A stretch of 64,000 nucleotides of DNA from Cryptomeria japonica. Lineage: Eukaryota > Streptophyta > Pinopsida > Cupressales > Cupressaceae. The notes under the pieces were generated by a model. The model made no database searches, was not told where the DNA came from, and worked only from the letters and a program-made list of their open reading frames with translations. The DNA lies in NCBI RefSeq assembly GCF_030272615.1, contig NC_081408.1, forward strand, positions 338,860,793-338,924,792, given 5' to 3'. A program made the position numbers and the translations under genes. Position 1 is the first letter of the stretch. Every line of letters begins with the position of its first letter. Below are positions 21,301-32,350 of the stretch, piece by piece.

Positions 21301-23545
21301 ATTCTGTTTGACAAGTTTATCTCCTTCTGCCATGGTGAGATGATGCATGACCAAATCAGGATCTAGACCAGGCATGTCTGCATATGACCATGCAAAGTTG
21401 ATCTGATGCTTCTGGAAGAATTCTACAAACTTAGGTTGCTCTTCTGGAGTTAAAAGAGATGCCAGATGGATTTGGTGAGGAATCTTAGAGGTCCCCACAT
21501 TGAATTCTTTTGTTTCCTCGATGAGGATCGTTGATCGTTCCTGATTGGTACTGGAGGGGAGGATGTCAAAACTTTCATCCCCAGGTGCCTCAGAGAGGTT
21601 TTCACCATTAGATAAGCTCTTTCTTTTTAATTTTTTGGGATCAAACAGTGTCATAGTGTGGTTTTCACTAGAAGATCCATGTTTTATTGTGATATTTTTG
21701 TAGCTGAAAGGTTTGGCATCCACCCCAAAGTATGTTGCACTATTAAGTTCGATGGTGAATCCATCTTTGTGATCCCCGCTTGGTATGTTATCTCGGAGTT
21801 CCAAAATGTCAATGATCACCTCATTTTTTTGGAATTGGTCAAGACATGGGGGATTAGGTTGGTTCCATTCAATGAGTTCAAGATGGATAATGAGCATTAC
21901 CTCATTGATCAAGTTAAGTTCATGGGATGTGTCAGTGAGGGTTAAGACATTGTGGTGAAGGTCATTGATGGTACTCTCCCTATCAGAATCAGGCATAGGA
22001 TGTAACGTAGGGTCTGTTGAAGGTGTTTCTAGTTTAGGAACCCAAGAGGTTTTAATCTATTCTTCTCTGTAAACAAGGATTTCTTTGCAAGGTGAAGGTG
22101 GTGATGTATCTTCCTCATTTGAAGTATTGAGATGTATGGAACAAAATTCCCACTCGTGTGATTTAGTTTCTAAGTCACTTTCCAATATCCGATTAGTATA
22201 CCAAATTGGGATATCATTTGAGTTGAACACTACAGTTTTAATCGGATGATGTTCTTTTGGAGATGGAATGGCTGGTGCTATGGGGAGGATTATTGGTATC
22301 ATGGAATCTAATACTAGGAGTATCGATGTTGTTGAATCTATTGTTTCTGATGAAATTATCAGTGTTGTTGATGTTGCTAGGGGTTCTGATATTGCTAATG
22401 GTGTTGTTGATGTGGTTGTTGTTGCTGATGGGGTTGTTGGTTTGATTGGTGGGATGATGGGTGATGTAGGTAATATTATTAGTGTGAGTAGTGTTGTGGA
22501 TGGTATTGATAGAATTCTCAGCCTTGTTGGGGCAGTTGGTGCGGTTCTTGGTGTTGCTGATATAATCAAGGGTGGCCTTTTTAGAGTATTAGGCTGATAT
22601 AGAGGTTTGCTAGGTTTCCCTTTAAATTTGAGCTTAGGAAGAACCTCCTTTTGAAAACCTAATCCAGTGTTATCTTTGAGCTTTAATTTAGGCTACAACG
22701 GCTCATGTCGTCCTTGCTTGCAAGGTCCCAAATCACTCTGACCATCATAGCCCATTCTTTGCATAATGGTAAGACCTTTTCCATATTGATCTATAGGAAG
22801 CTTAGCCTGTGGGATTTTCATGGTGATAGGGTCTTTATAGATCCATGCTGCTAGGTCCTCATCTTTGGTCTCCTCTTCCTAACTTTTTCCAAGGATAAAA
22901 GGTGCCAAAGTGCATGTTGGCTTGACTAGTGGTGGTTGAAGTAACCTTTGAGGTTTTCCATAAGTTCTAGGGGAAGTGGGTAATTGCCCAACACAAAAGA
23001 GTTGGCTTAGATTATACTCCCCCGGTCCTTCCTCTGCCATTTTCATTCTCAGCTTCTCTTACTTTGGTACAGTGGTATTTGAACTGGAAAGAGAGGCTGG
23101 ACTAACATATGATATGGATGGGATAGCTTCTCTATTGTTAGGAATGGTAATCTCTGGTTGATGGTTAATATTGTTACAATATGCAAATGGATTTGCATCA
23201 CCCAGGATTGTAATTTCTACACTGTTATGAGGAAACTTGATACATTGATGATAGGTGGATGGAATGGCTTGCATGGCATGTATCCAAGGTCTTCTTAACA
23301 ACATATTATATGGTAGAGGAAGGTCAAAAACTTGACATATGATGTGTTTCACCACTGGGCCCACTCGGATTGGTAATACAACTACTCCTTTGGAGGAATG
23401 CTCTGCATCATCAGAGGCTTTTATGGCTATCTTTTTGCAAGGTCCACTGATTCTATTGCATATCCCAATGTTGTGACCAACTGTAATGTACATATATTCA
23501 GGCCTGCTCCATTGTCAATCAAGACAACAAAGGCCTTGGAAGAGG
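21296..23545 (-). pseudogene. Inverted protease to RT-start segment of a Tat-like pol
   Basis: Reading leftward from 23545: VVLIDNGAGLNICTL is the protease active loop (Asp-Asn-Gly-Ala), then after a frame change LPYNMLLRRPWIHAMQAIPS (protease C-terminal part, about 23260-23310), a Thr/Pro/Ile-rich linker (22057-22569), and 21286-21996 with TPEEQPKFVEFFQKHQ and NFAWSYADMPGLDPDLVMHH, the run-in to RT, ending at KLVKQN. RT catalytic parts and RNase H are absent. Gag upstream and integrase downstream are on the plus strand, so this stretch is reversed relative to both. An internal inversion with loss of RT/RH is the simplest reading; a separate minus-strand insertion is the alternative. Confidence 0.82.
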
Positions 23546-24588
23546 TACATGAAGGAATTTGTGGGACTCACTCAAGCAGTCCTTCCTTAGCAAAGAAGAT
23601 CATGTGTGCTGGATACTATTGGCCATCCATGGAAAAAGACTCCTACTATTTTGTCAGAAAATACAAGAAATGCCAAGTTCACAGAGACCTGATACATGCA
23701 TTGGCATAGGAATTGCAACCAATCACAACACCATGGCCCTTTTGTCAATGGGGACTTGACCTTGTGGGTAAAATCCATCCATCTTCATCCAATGACCACA
23801 AATTTATCATTACTGCCACTAAATACTTCACAAAGTGGATCAAAGCCATTCCACTTACCCAAGTCACCGGCAAGCAAATCGCCTTATTTATCCTTAATTA
23901 CATCATCTGCCGGTATGGTGTACCCATGTCCATCATCACAGATAATAGACTTCCTTTCAAAAATTAGGATGTCTATGAGCTCTGTGAGAAGTTTCACATC
24001 TAGCACCGCTTTTCCACTCCCTATTACCCATAAGGCAATGGTCAAGCCGAAGCATCAAATAAGAACCTATTGAGAATCCTCAAGAAGATAGTCAATGATG
24101 TTGTTCATGATTGGCACGTTCAATTAAATCCAGCACTATGGGCGTATCGAACTAGCATTCAAACCCCTATAGGTGCAACTCCCTACTCACTGGTCTATGG
24201 CGCAAAATCCATTCTTCCTATTGAGGTTGGGATACCATCTCTATGAGTTTCCTTGCATAATCTGATAGATGATGAAGCATATTGAGTCTCCTGTCTTCAA
24301 GACTTGGAACTGCTTGATGAAAGGTGACAAGATGCATACAACCACATCAAAGCCTATCAGTAGCACATGAGCAGAAGCTATAATCATCAAGTTAAACCTC
24401 ATACATTTGAGGTAGGTGATCTCATTCTTAGAGAGAATCCTCGTAACCAACCAAATAAAGAACATCAAGGAAAGTTTGAATCAAACTGGTTGGGTCCATA
24501 TGTTATCACTGTTGTATTTGGGTATGGGGCATATCAGTTGGCTACTTCAGAAGGAGAACCGCTAGCAGATCCGATCAGTAGAATGTAA
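23546..24588 (+). pseudogene. Integrase of the large Tat-like element
   Basis: Integrase would insert the DNA copy. One frame holds the HHCC zinc domain (EVHEGICGTH, then YFVRKYKKCQVH where the first Cys is Tyr), the catalytic core with GLDLVGKIHPSS (first Asp), GVPMSIITDNRLPFKN (second Asp) and [16 protein letters not shown] (Glu), then [20 protein letters not shown] and a C-terminal part with HTFEVGDLILREN and SNWLGPYVI. In-frame stops lie at 23707, 23965, 24001 and near 24030, 24244, 24280 and 24361. The N-terminus abuts the inverted segment at about 23545. Confidence 0.9.
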
Positions 24589-24742
24589 CTCAAATGGTTT
24601 CATACATAAGTTGTATAGAGCATCAGGCTCCAATACATACCAGAAAAATACCAAAAACATTCAAATAAATGTAGTGAAGAAAATACAAAAAAATCAAAAT
24701 AGTAAAGAAAAATCATGCATCCAAACGGTGAACAACCACTCT

Positions 24743-24791
24743 GGTGGCACCTTGGATAAGTGCGATGGTGAAAACCTGGCAAACAGGCGCC
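24743..24791 (+). other. Conserved post-integrase motif (GATGGTGAAAACCTGG)
   Basis: GGTGGCACCTTGGATAAG followed by TGCGATGGTGAAAACCTGG recurs in the other Tat-like remnant at 33258-33306 with the same spacing, although neighbouring sequence has diverged. Role unknown; it is in the non-coding region after integrase. Confidence 0.6.
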
Positions 24792-26866
24792 ACTCATAAA
24801 GGCTATGGCTCCATTGTCTTTTAGACTTGTTGTGATCACATCCATTTCATCCATTCCTCCAGTTGTGTGAGCTATAACTTATTATTGATCTGCAATCAAG
24901 GATAGCCCTACATGTGTCTCGCATCCTGATTTTTCATAGTGCTATCTAAAACTGGGGGCAATGCTCTTAAACTATTGATGGAAGTGGATTCTTCAATACT
25001 TGTGATTCATTAAGTTCTTCATTCAAAACTGACTCAAAAATACCAAAAACATCCAAAACACTCACAAAAGCCAAAAACATCATAAAACATCAAAAATCAA
25101 TCAAAAACATGGCAAACGCATAAAAACCATTGTACATACGCATCGCAAATAGACAAACAAACAAACATTTTGAGCTACTCAAATGATGATCACTTATCAA
25201 ATCAACCAAACAATCAACACAGGTACACACAATTGTCTTAACAAGGATGCATCCTTCCTTACCAAAACAAAGACAAAGGTAACATTTTCTTTTTCTTTGA
25301 CAAGAAAATTTTGTTTAAGCTATCAAGTACTTGATCAGTTTGATAAGTTATTTATTCATTTATATCAGGTTCCTATGCTACTCTGGGATATCCACAAGTG
25401 ATTAGAGTAGTCAGGATGGTTCCTAAGTATCATTTTGTTTTATTGTCTGTGAATTGTTCCAATGAAGTTCTAGGGTATGTACTAATGGTGACTATGTGGG
25501 AAGTTCACTAAGCTATGTGATCATATGCAAAAATCTAGTCATGGATCACTATGGCTTACTAACTATAGTGTATACCTTGACCATCTGCACATGAACCAGA
25601 ATGGAGGGTCCTTCATTTTTTTATCTATACTGCTTGCTTACAAGTACAATGCTCCAAACTTGGTTCCTATTGCCTCATCCAAGATTGATACTATCATTCT
25701 CAATGATGAAAATAAAAAAACTATGGATCGTCATTTCATCTCTTTTGTTATATTGCATTTTATTGCATATCACCCATCCATTTGATCATTCATTATTTAT
25801 ATTTATATTTTTATATGAAAGTGTGAACAAGTTTGAATATGAGAAATTATTTAATATGAATTGGTCTTAGATACAATCATGACGGAGTTCTCTGATACAT
25901 CATCAGTGCATCATACAATTTCTCACCAACTTGCATTCATCTATCCTAAACGCATGGTATCGTCATTCCACTACATTTAGTTGCATTTAAATGCATTGAG
26001 TTCATTATTATTTACTTGCATGAAGGTTCATTACATCCAATTATAGATATTCACTCATGTGCATCTGATATCATTTAGTTGCATTCATTATTATTTACTT
26101 ACATTATCATCCATTATCATTTCATCATTGCAAATAAGGACATTTAGATTCATTTTATAAATTTCCAATCATTTTATTTACTTCCATTATTAGACATCAA
26201 CGTGATTCATTTAGTCATCTAGTTACAGTTAGTTGTATTTTACATCATTCATCATCATTTAAGTTTGTTTAAAGTACATTCATTTCGATTCATTTAGTTT
26301 CATTCATGTGCATTTATTTATCTATTAGTTAAGTACATTCATTTAGCTTCATTTAGATGCATTCATTTGCATTCATTTATCTTTTAGTCAAGTAAATTCA
26401 TCTTTACAATCCAATATATTCTTATACTCATTCATTTCATTATCATCTTAAAATTTCATCTGGATTCATTAAGATGCATTCATTATCCTTTTAATTGCAT
26501 TAAGGTGCAGTTATTCATTATCCCTTAGTTGCATTTATTTGCATTATCATTTCACTTTCATTTATCACTTAGTCATATTTTAAGTCATTTAGAATCATCA
26601 ACATAAACATTTGTCTCAACATTTGTTTATTCATTTTAACAAGTGCATTCATTTAGAAATCATCACATAAACATTTGTATTCTACATTTGTTTATCCATT
26701 TGTCATGCATTTTTAACCATCCATGAACATTTACATAAACCATTCGATTCATTACATTTTTATCTTACAAACACACAACTGCATATCATCATTTCATCAA
26801 CATAAACACACGTACTATCTATCTCATAGTCAACATCATTCATTTATCATTATGCATACATTGTCA
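24792..26866 (+). other. Long 3' untranslated region; CATTCATTTAG-rich low complexity
   Basis: No domain is encoded. From about 25930 to 26860 the words CATTCATTTAG, GCATTCATTT and TTAGTTGCATT recur in a drifting, non-periodic way, giving a degenerate simple-repeat tract between integrase and the antisense PMD. Confidence 0.6.
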
Positions 26867-27574
26867 TCATGATATTACATACATAAAAAGACCTCTGTAC
26901 ATGTACACGTAGGGCTGATCTACTGCCCTGAATCTCAGACACGCCAGTGGTGTAACTGGTAGGTGCTCCCATGCCCAGATGTGTATCAAAGTAATGCCAA
27001 CCCCCAGAGAGCTCGTATCCCGGTATACCACCTCATGCAGCTCCCTATATAGGTGTGACAGCACACATGGTCCCCATGCATAGCGGGTCCCATCTATCAC
27101 CATGCACTCAATCACCTGGCCCTAACCCACGACCAGTCCATGTGATCATCGATCGGGGCACAACAAACCCCTGACAATGCCTAATAAAATTGCTGGTAAT
27201 GGATCATATAAAGCCGCTATCTCCTCCTATGCAATCGAGCCATCATGAATGTAGACATCCTCATCGAATATCCATTGTACCACTATTGTACCCAATCCTC
27301 AGTCATACATCACCAGATACCCCCGAATAGTGATATGCAAAATCTGCCACACATCCTTCAGCATAATAGTCATCTCTCCCATTGATATATGGAATGTGCA
27401 GGTCTCACTGTGCTACCACTCGGCTAATTCTGTTAATAGTCTACAATTTATCTGAATCACAGGCAGATACATCATGTCATATAATCCAGTCGTCGTGACA
27501 CAATCAATCTTTGCCTCAGTCAGCTGATATTGCAGTTGTTGCGTGGTCGGATGCCGCTCCCGCATCTGAAGCAC
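26867..27574 (-). pseudogene. Plant mobile domain (PMD, MAIN-like) frame, antisense inside the Tat-like element
   Basis: A single minus-strand frame of about 236 codons shows the PMD pattern (PF10536): QYQLTEAKIDCV, LYDMMYLPVIQINCRLLTEL, SETCTFHISMGEMTIMLKDV (the W-x-ET-x-TFH / GEMT-x-TL-x-DV core), then YAWGPCVLSHLYRELHEVV and GVGITLIHIWAWEHLPVTP. PMD occurs in the Arabidopsis silencing-related proteins MAIN and MAIL1 and in plant transposons. Five in-frame stops (three TAG, two TGA) but no frameshift. It lies between integrase and the 3' LTR on the strand opposite to gag and integrase; extra antisense frames in this position are known for some Tat elements. A captured host gene is the alternative. 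Confidence 0.85.
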
Positions 27575-27851
27575 GGGAAGATCCTCCTACACACACACAT
27601 CAACATCATCATCAGTTGTTTTATTTCAAACTTTCTTAAGTTTAAAACTAGACTATCAACAGATACTTTGATCAAGTATCTTCGGGTCTCAACAAGTAAG
27701 CAATCATGGCAAACCTAGACTACAATAGACATTTATCATAATGACCTAGTCTCAATGGGGCTTCTATGATTCAAAATAACTTATCCATCCATCCACCCAA
27801 CACTGGCATCAGGAGATTATTTTTCTAACACTGGGGCATCTATTTTTCGAA

Positions 27852-28110
27852 CAATAATGCTATTCTGCTGACAATTGCGCTAAAACAACTACACAATAGC
27901 GTTAAAAAAATAAAAGCTCTACAAGACTTACACAAATGTGCCATAACATGGCGATAGCACTACAACATTAACTTGATCGCGTTAATACTACTACACCAAT
28001 GTGCTACAATAGGCCGATAGCGCTAAAAACACTATACAATAGTGCTATAGTAGCACAAAAGCGCTATTTTAGCTGACAACCGCGCTAAAACATAGTTTTA
28101 GTGCTATTGT
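27852..28110 (-). repeat. AGCGC-motif array near the 3' end, opposite orientation
   Basis: About ten or more units such as CAATAGCGTTAAA, CGATAGCGCTAAAAAC, AAAAGCGCTATTTT and CCGCGCTAAAAC. Most read as the reverse complement of the TTTAGCGCTATTG units at 9890-10190, making the two arrays roughly inverted across the element. Confidence 0.7.
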
Positions 28111-28659
28111 CTTAGTTGGACTTGGACGCTTACAAAAACGTATCAAAAATGCATGAAAAACAAAAATTCAAATTTGCGTACCACTGGTTCATAGTCATTT
28201 GGCCATTGGAATCGACAAACCCGCTCTAGCTGATGATTTGCTATCGGTACCGGCATCCTGACTATTGCTCGCTCTTTCACAAAAGTCACTATCAGAGCTC
28301 TGAATCGCTATGGAGATGGATGCAAATGACCCAGTTTTTACCCCTTCACCCCCATATATACCCTCAGCCTTAAAACCTAATTTTCCCCCACTCACCGCCA
28401 TGGTCCCCGTGAACTTCCAGCACCTCTCATTTCTCCATTTTAATTCCGATTTCTTCCATTCTTTCACCATTATTGTTATTTTCTTCTCTTCTACCTCCCC
28501 GCCAATTCTCGTTCTTTTTCGAGAGATTGCCCAATTTTTTGAAAAAAAATTGGCCCATCTCTTGAGGGGGCATACTACCCATTATATTAACATTTATGGG
28601 GCATATTTCTTCACACCTATTTTTCTTTCTTTGAAACGACGCGATAAAATGCACTGTCT

Positions 28660-28673
28660 CAAAGAGGGGCAAA
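28660..28673 (+). other. Polypurine tract of the large Tat-like element
   Basis: CAAAGAGGGGCAAA directly precedes the 3' LTR start TGTAG. The same tract with one change (CAAAGAGGGGAAAAA) precedes the LTR at 34988. Confidence 0.85.
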
Positions 28674-30146
28674 TGTAGTCACATAAATCTGTCATTTAAT
28701 TAAATGAATATTTACTATTTATTTGATTAAAAAGCCACTAGCCAACAGTCAATTAAATTAACATTTAATTAATTCATCTTCAATCCTTCTCCTATTAATT
28801 AAATAAATTATTCAATTTATTGAAATTAATTCATTAAAACAAATTCACAATCAATTAAATGAATAAATCTTATTTATTTTATTTCAACCCCTTTCCTCTT
28901 TTAAATAAATAATTAAAACATTTATTTAAATCATTAAATCCCCCCCACTTGCATTCTCCTACAAATGAAAGTTGCAACCATAATTGAAATAAATTAATTT
29001 TATTTTAATTAAAATTCTATTTTCCCTCACCCACCAAACCCACTTGCAATCCTAAATCCCATTCTAGACCCTTCTAAACCACTTTCTAATCATTCCTAAT
29101 TAGCCTAATCCATCCCCTAAATATTGTCACATTCCTAAGCAACTTGAAGTCACTTCTCAAAGCCTTCAAAGTCTTTGAAAAGCATTTAATGCTTTATGTG
29201 TTCAATAAGCTAACCCCTAAAGTCTTCCAAACCATTAATGGCTCTTACATGACCATTAATGGCTCTTACATAGCTGTTTATGGTTAAATCCACTTGCCCC
29301 CATGGTTAGAAACTTTACCTCTAACTCAACCCTCATTTAACCCACGGGTCTCTTCAAGCATTTATTGCTTTGACCATGGTTATCCTCACTAACTCTTGCA
29401 CAAGAGTTTATTCATTTGATAAAGGTATTATTTATTGGATAATGGCTTTATTCTTTCAACTCAACATTAACCTTACCTCTCAAGTTAACCCTCAAGTCAT
29501 GTCAAGCATTTAATGCTTATTCCCTCTCCTCTCAACCCATCTCATGTTGACATTTGTCATCCTAAGATTGGATTGAAAGCCCTCACATGGATCATAAACC
29601 CATCAATCCTAGCCCTTACTCAATCTCAACCATCCATTGCTCCATTTTACCTATAAATAGAGTTCATTTCCTCATAATCCAGATCCTGAAATCTTGTATG
29701 CATCTAAATTATAGTGAAATTTAGAGAGCATTTAGCATAATCATCTACATTTGTCTTTTGGGGATAAAATTAATATTAGATAATTAGATAATATCTTATT
29801 TTAGCTTGTTCACATTTTCATTTTCATAAGTCTTCATTCTACAATATTCAATCTCCATAAGACATCCAGAATAGTGCAAAAACCTACAGAGAGCTACACT
29901 CATTTGGGAACTTGGAGAGGAGAGGAACAAGGGAGGATAAGCTACAAGCATGGTGGAGGGCATTTTGAGATGCCTTATTGCATTTCTTATATTTGTCAAG
30001 CTTTCTATTTTATGTCTTGTGTGTCTCTTGATATGCTTGCTTAGGATAGTGTTTGATTTGTGATTTCTAACATTAACACTCGATTTGTTGCTTGTTTGTT
30101 GTGTTTGTCTTGACAATATCCCAACCATCCTTTTTGCAGAGCATCA
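28674..30146 (+). repeat. 3' LTR of the large Tat-like element
   Basis: 1473 bp, matching 8328-9790 with scattered substitutions and small indels. TATA box CTATAAATAG at 29651-29660. Ends AGAGCATCA followed by ATATG. Confidence 0.92.
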
Positions 30147-30151
30147 ATATG

Positions 30152-30597
30152 TAATCATGCTAGGTTAGATTAATGAACTTTATGTGATTGTGTGAAAGGA
30201 ATTAATGATAGTAAGGTAGATTGCATTTAGAATAGATAGATTAGAATGATCCTACATATGTGCATGGAAGAAATAGTTGATAATATAAGCAGTGTGTATT
30301 GGATTAGTTGTAATTATGATGTTGATGCTTATGATAAGTAGTATAAGTAATGACATTTATTTGCCCTAGGGAAGTTAGATGTTAATGATGTAATTGTGTT
30401 TTATTTCTGCTTGCGTATCATGATTGGTGATTATGTCTATGATGAGTAATTGTATATCGTGTTAATGGGTGTTAGATGCACATGAGTAGTTAGTTGATTA
30501 TGTTGCATTAGTTTATGTGATGTTTAAAAAAAAATTGTTATCTCTACTTTGCATGATAGTTAGTTTATTTCTCTAGGGTATTTTGGCGGGCATTACA
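30152..30597 (-). repeat. Solo LTR, right part
   Basis: This continues the LTR that starts at 7511. It resumes directly after the ATATG target-site copy (30147-30151) of the large Tat element and ends GGCGGGCATTACA at 30597, followed by the AAATG duplication. Confidence 0.7.
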
Positions 30598-30599
30598 AA

Positions 30600-31194
30600 A
30601 TGCTTATGGAAGTTCAAGGATCATCCTATCAATCATGCCCACCCCAACCCACTTACCAAATTAATCCCATAACCTCCAATCCATCTACTATATATTCCTC
30701 CATTCCACCTCAACACATTATATCCAATCCAAATCGATCTCAGATTCCTTATCCTTCCTCTACCTTTGACAATGGAAATCCTCATTATCCCTCATCCAAC
30801 ACCCAATCCAATCCACAATATGAAACCCAACCCCACAGCACTATCTCCATTCTTTCTCAAGAATCCCATCGAGAGTACACCCCACTTCTTGAGCCCATAG
30901 AGGTGGTATTCAAAAAACTAATCCAAGCAAATGCATTGGTATTTCCTATGACCCGTCCCTTTGATGAAAATCCCAAAACCTCAATGGTACAATGAAAATG
31001 AGTATTGTGATTACCATTGTATCCAATGTCATGCCTCTATAAAGTGTATGAGGTTAAAAAATTATATTCAAGACCTCATTGACAAGGGTGACATTGGAAT
31101 TACCCTCAAGAACACCAACACATCTAACACCCCACCTCCAAACAATGTTGTCCAATATCTTCAAGTCATACATCCACCTCCATCCCCTCCAAAC
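30600..31194 (+). pseudogene. Tat-like gag C-terminus with CHHC knuckle
   Basis: The first part (30600-30992) is Pro/Ser/Asn/Gln-rich and ends EPIEVVFKKLIQANALVFP. After a frame change near 30965 comes PQWYNENEYCDYHCIQCHAS, then IKCMRLKNYIQDLIDKGDI: a C-X2-H-X4-H-X4-C knuckle and a helix typical of Tat gag C-termini. The ATG at 30600 is at the junction with the solo LTR, so the N-terminal capsid domain is missing. Confidence 0.82.
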
Positions 31195-32350
31195 TAAGAA
31201 GAATCTCAATCCCCTAATCTTCATGAATCTACCATCCCTTCACCCACCCACATTGAAGAATCCATATCCTCCTCCATCACACCATCCCCATAACCCCAAA
31301 CATGTCAAGAGCCTATTCCAAAGCATGCTAATAGATTCCTCTCCATTGCAAGATCAAAACATCATTCCATCTCATTATCTCATTCCATCTCAAAATCCAA
31401 GTCTACCCTTCGCTCCATCCCATGATCCCCTTCCATCTCAAGATCCAATTATCCCTCCTAATCCCCTTCGAATTCCCATTCCTAATCAAGAGCAAGACAT
31501 CCCTTTTATCCAATACAATGATTCCCCTCCCTGTCAAGATCAAGTCACTCCATATCATAATCCCATTAAATTTCAATAATTAAATATCCCCTCCATCCCA
31601 TTGCATGATCCCCTTCCATCTCAAGTTCCAATAATTTCTCTCACTCCACCACATGATCCTATCCCAAGTCAATCTCAAAATATTCCTCCATTGCCATTTC
31701 AATATCCCAATCCCTCTCACAATCCTAATATCCATCCTAATCCACCGCATGATCCCAATCCTACAAAATATTCCAACCTCCCTATCCAAGCTATCCATGA
31801 CTCCCATACCTATCAACTTGCCTCTTCCACCTTTATCCAATGTGGTTTCCTCCAAGAGCTTACAACTCATTCCACCTCCCATCCCCCTAAAAATGGACTT
31901 GCATCTTGTTTCCAAAATAATAAGTATCCTATTGGAAAAATAATTTGAGAAAAAATGAATTATCAAGGAAAAGGGTTAGGCCTTCATGAACAAGATGTCT
32001 TGGAACCCCTTCAAGTACAAGAAAATGAAAGATCATATGGCCTCGGCTATAGATCTCATACTCAAGATGTCGTTATATCTTCCATCCCTCCTAAATCCAA
32101 AATCTCTTCATATAAATCAAAATCACACCATCCCCCATCTTCCACACCCATTTTGGGCCCTTACATTTAAAAGTCTATTCCTTCCTCATTCACATCCATT
32201 TTTGGTGCTTATGCTCCAAATCTCAACCCTCCACCCCTTAAATCCATATTGGGTCCTTGCATCCCTCCATCCACCACTGCATCATGTCAAATGATCTTTA
32301 AGAACAATCAACAAAGGCACACATCCTTGACTCCCTTCCCACAATATCCT
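31195..32350 (+). repeat. Pro/Ser-rich degenerate repeat region
   Basis: Imperfect units such as CCATCTCAAGATCCAATT and CATGATCCCCTTCCATCTCA recur, coding PSQDP / HDPLPSQ-like peptides in shifting frames. It may be an expanded linker after gag. No catalytic motif is present. Confidence 0.6.

Larger units (their letters stand above)
8328..30146 (+). mobile_element. Large Tat-like Ty3/gypsy element with nested copia and antisense PMD
   Basis: Two direct LTRs (8328-9790 and 28674-30146) bound 21.8 kb; each starts TGTAGTCACATAAATC and ends GCAGAGCATCA. The bases ATATG flank both outer ends (8323-8327, 30147-30151), proving a single insertion. Subtracting the copia insertion (11286-17942 plus one TSD copy) leaves about 15.2 kb. 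In order: LTR, tRNA-Trp-type primer site, AGCGC array and long leader, gag, a copia-type LTR fragment, an inverted protease/RT segment, forward integrase, a long 3' region with an antisense plant mobile domain frame, a second AGCGC array, polypurine tract, LTR. Most of RT and both RNase H regions are missing, so the copy cannot move on its own. Confidence 0.92.

Noticed and set aside
22257-22597. Plus-strand Val/Asp- and Leu-rich open stretches
   Set aside because: They are antisense to the Thr/Ile/Pro-rich linker of the inverted pol segment.
28310-28678. Open stretch just before the 3' LTR of the large Tat-like element
   Set aside because: It has no domain, ends at the polypurine tract and fits non-coding 3' sequence.
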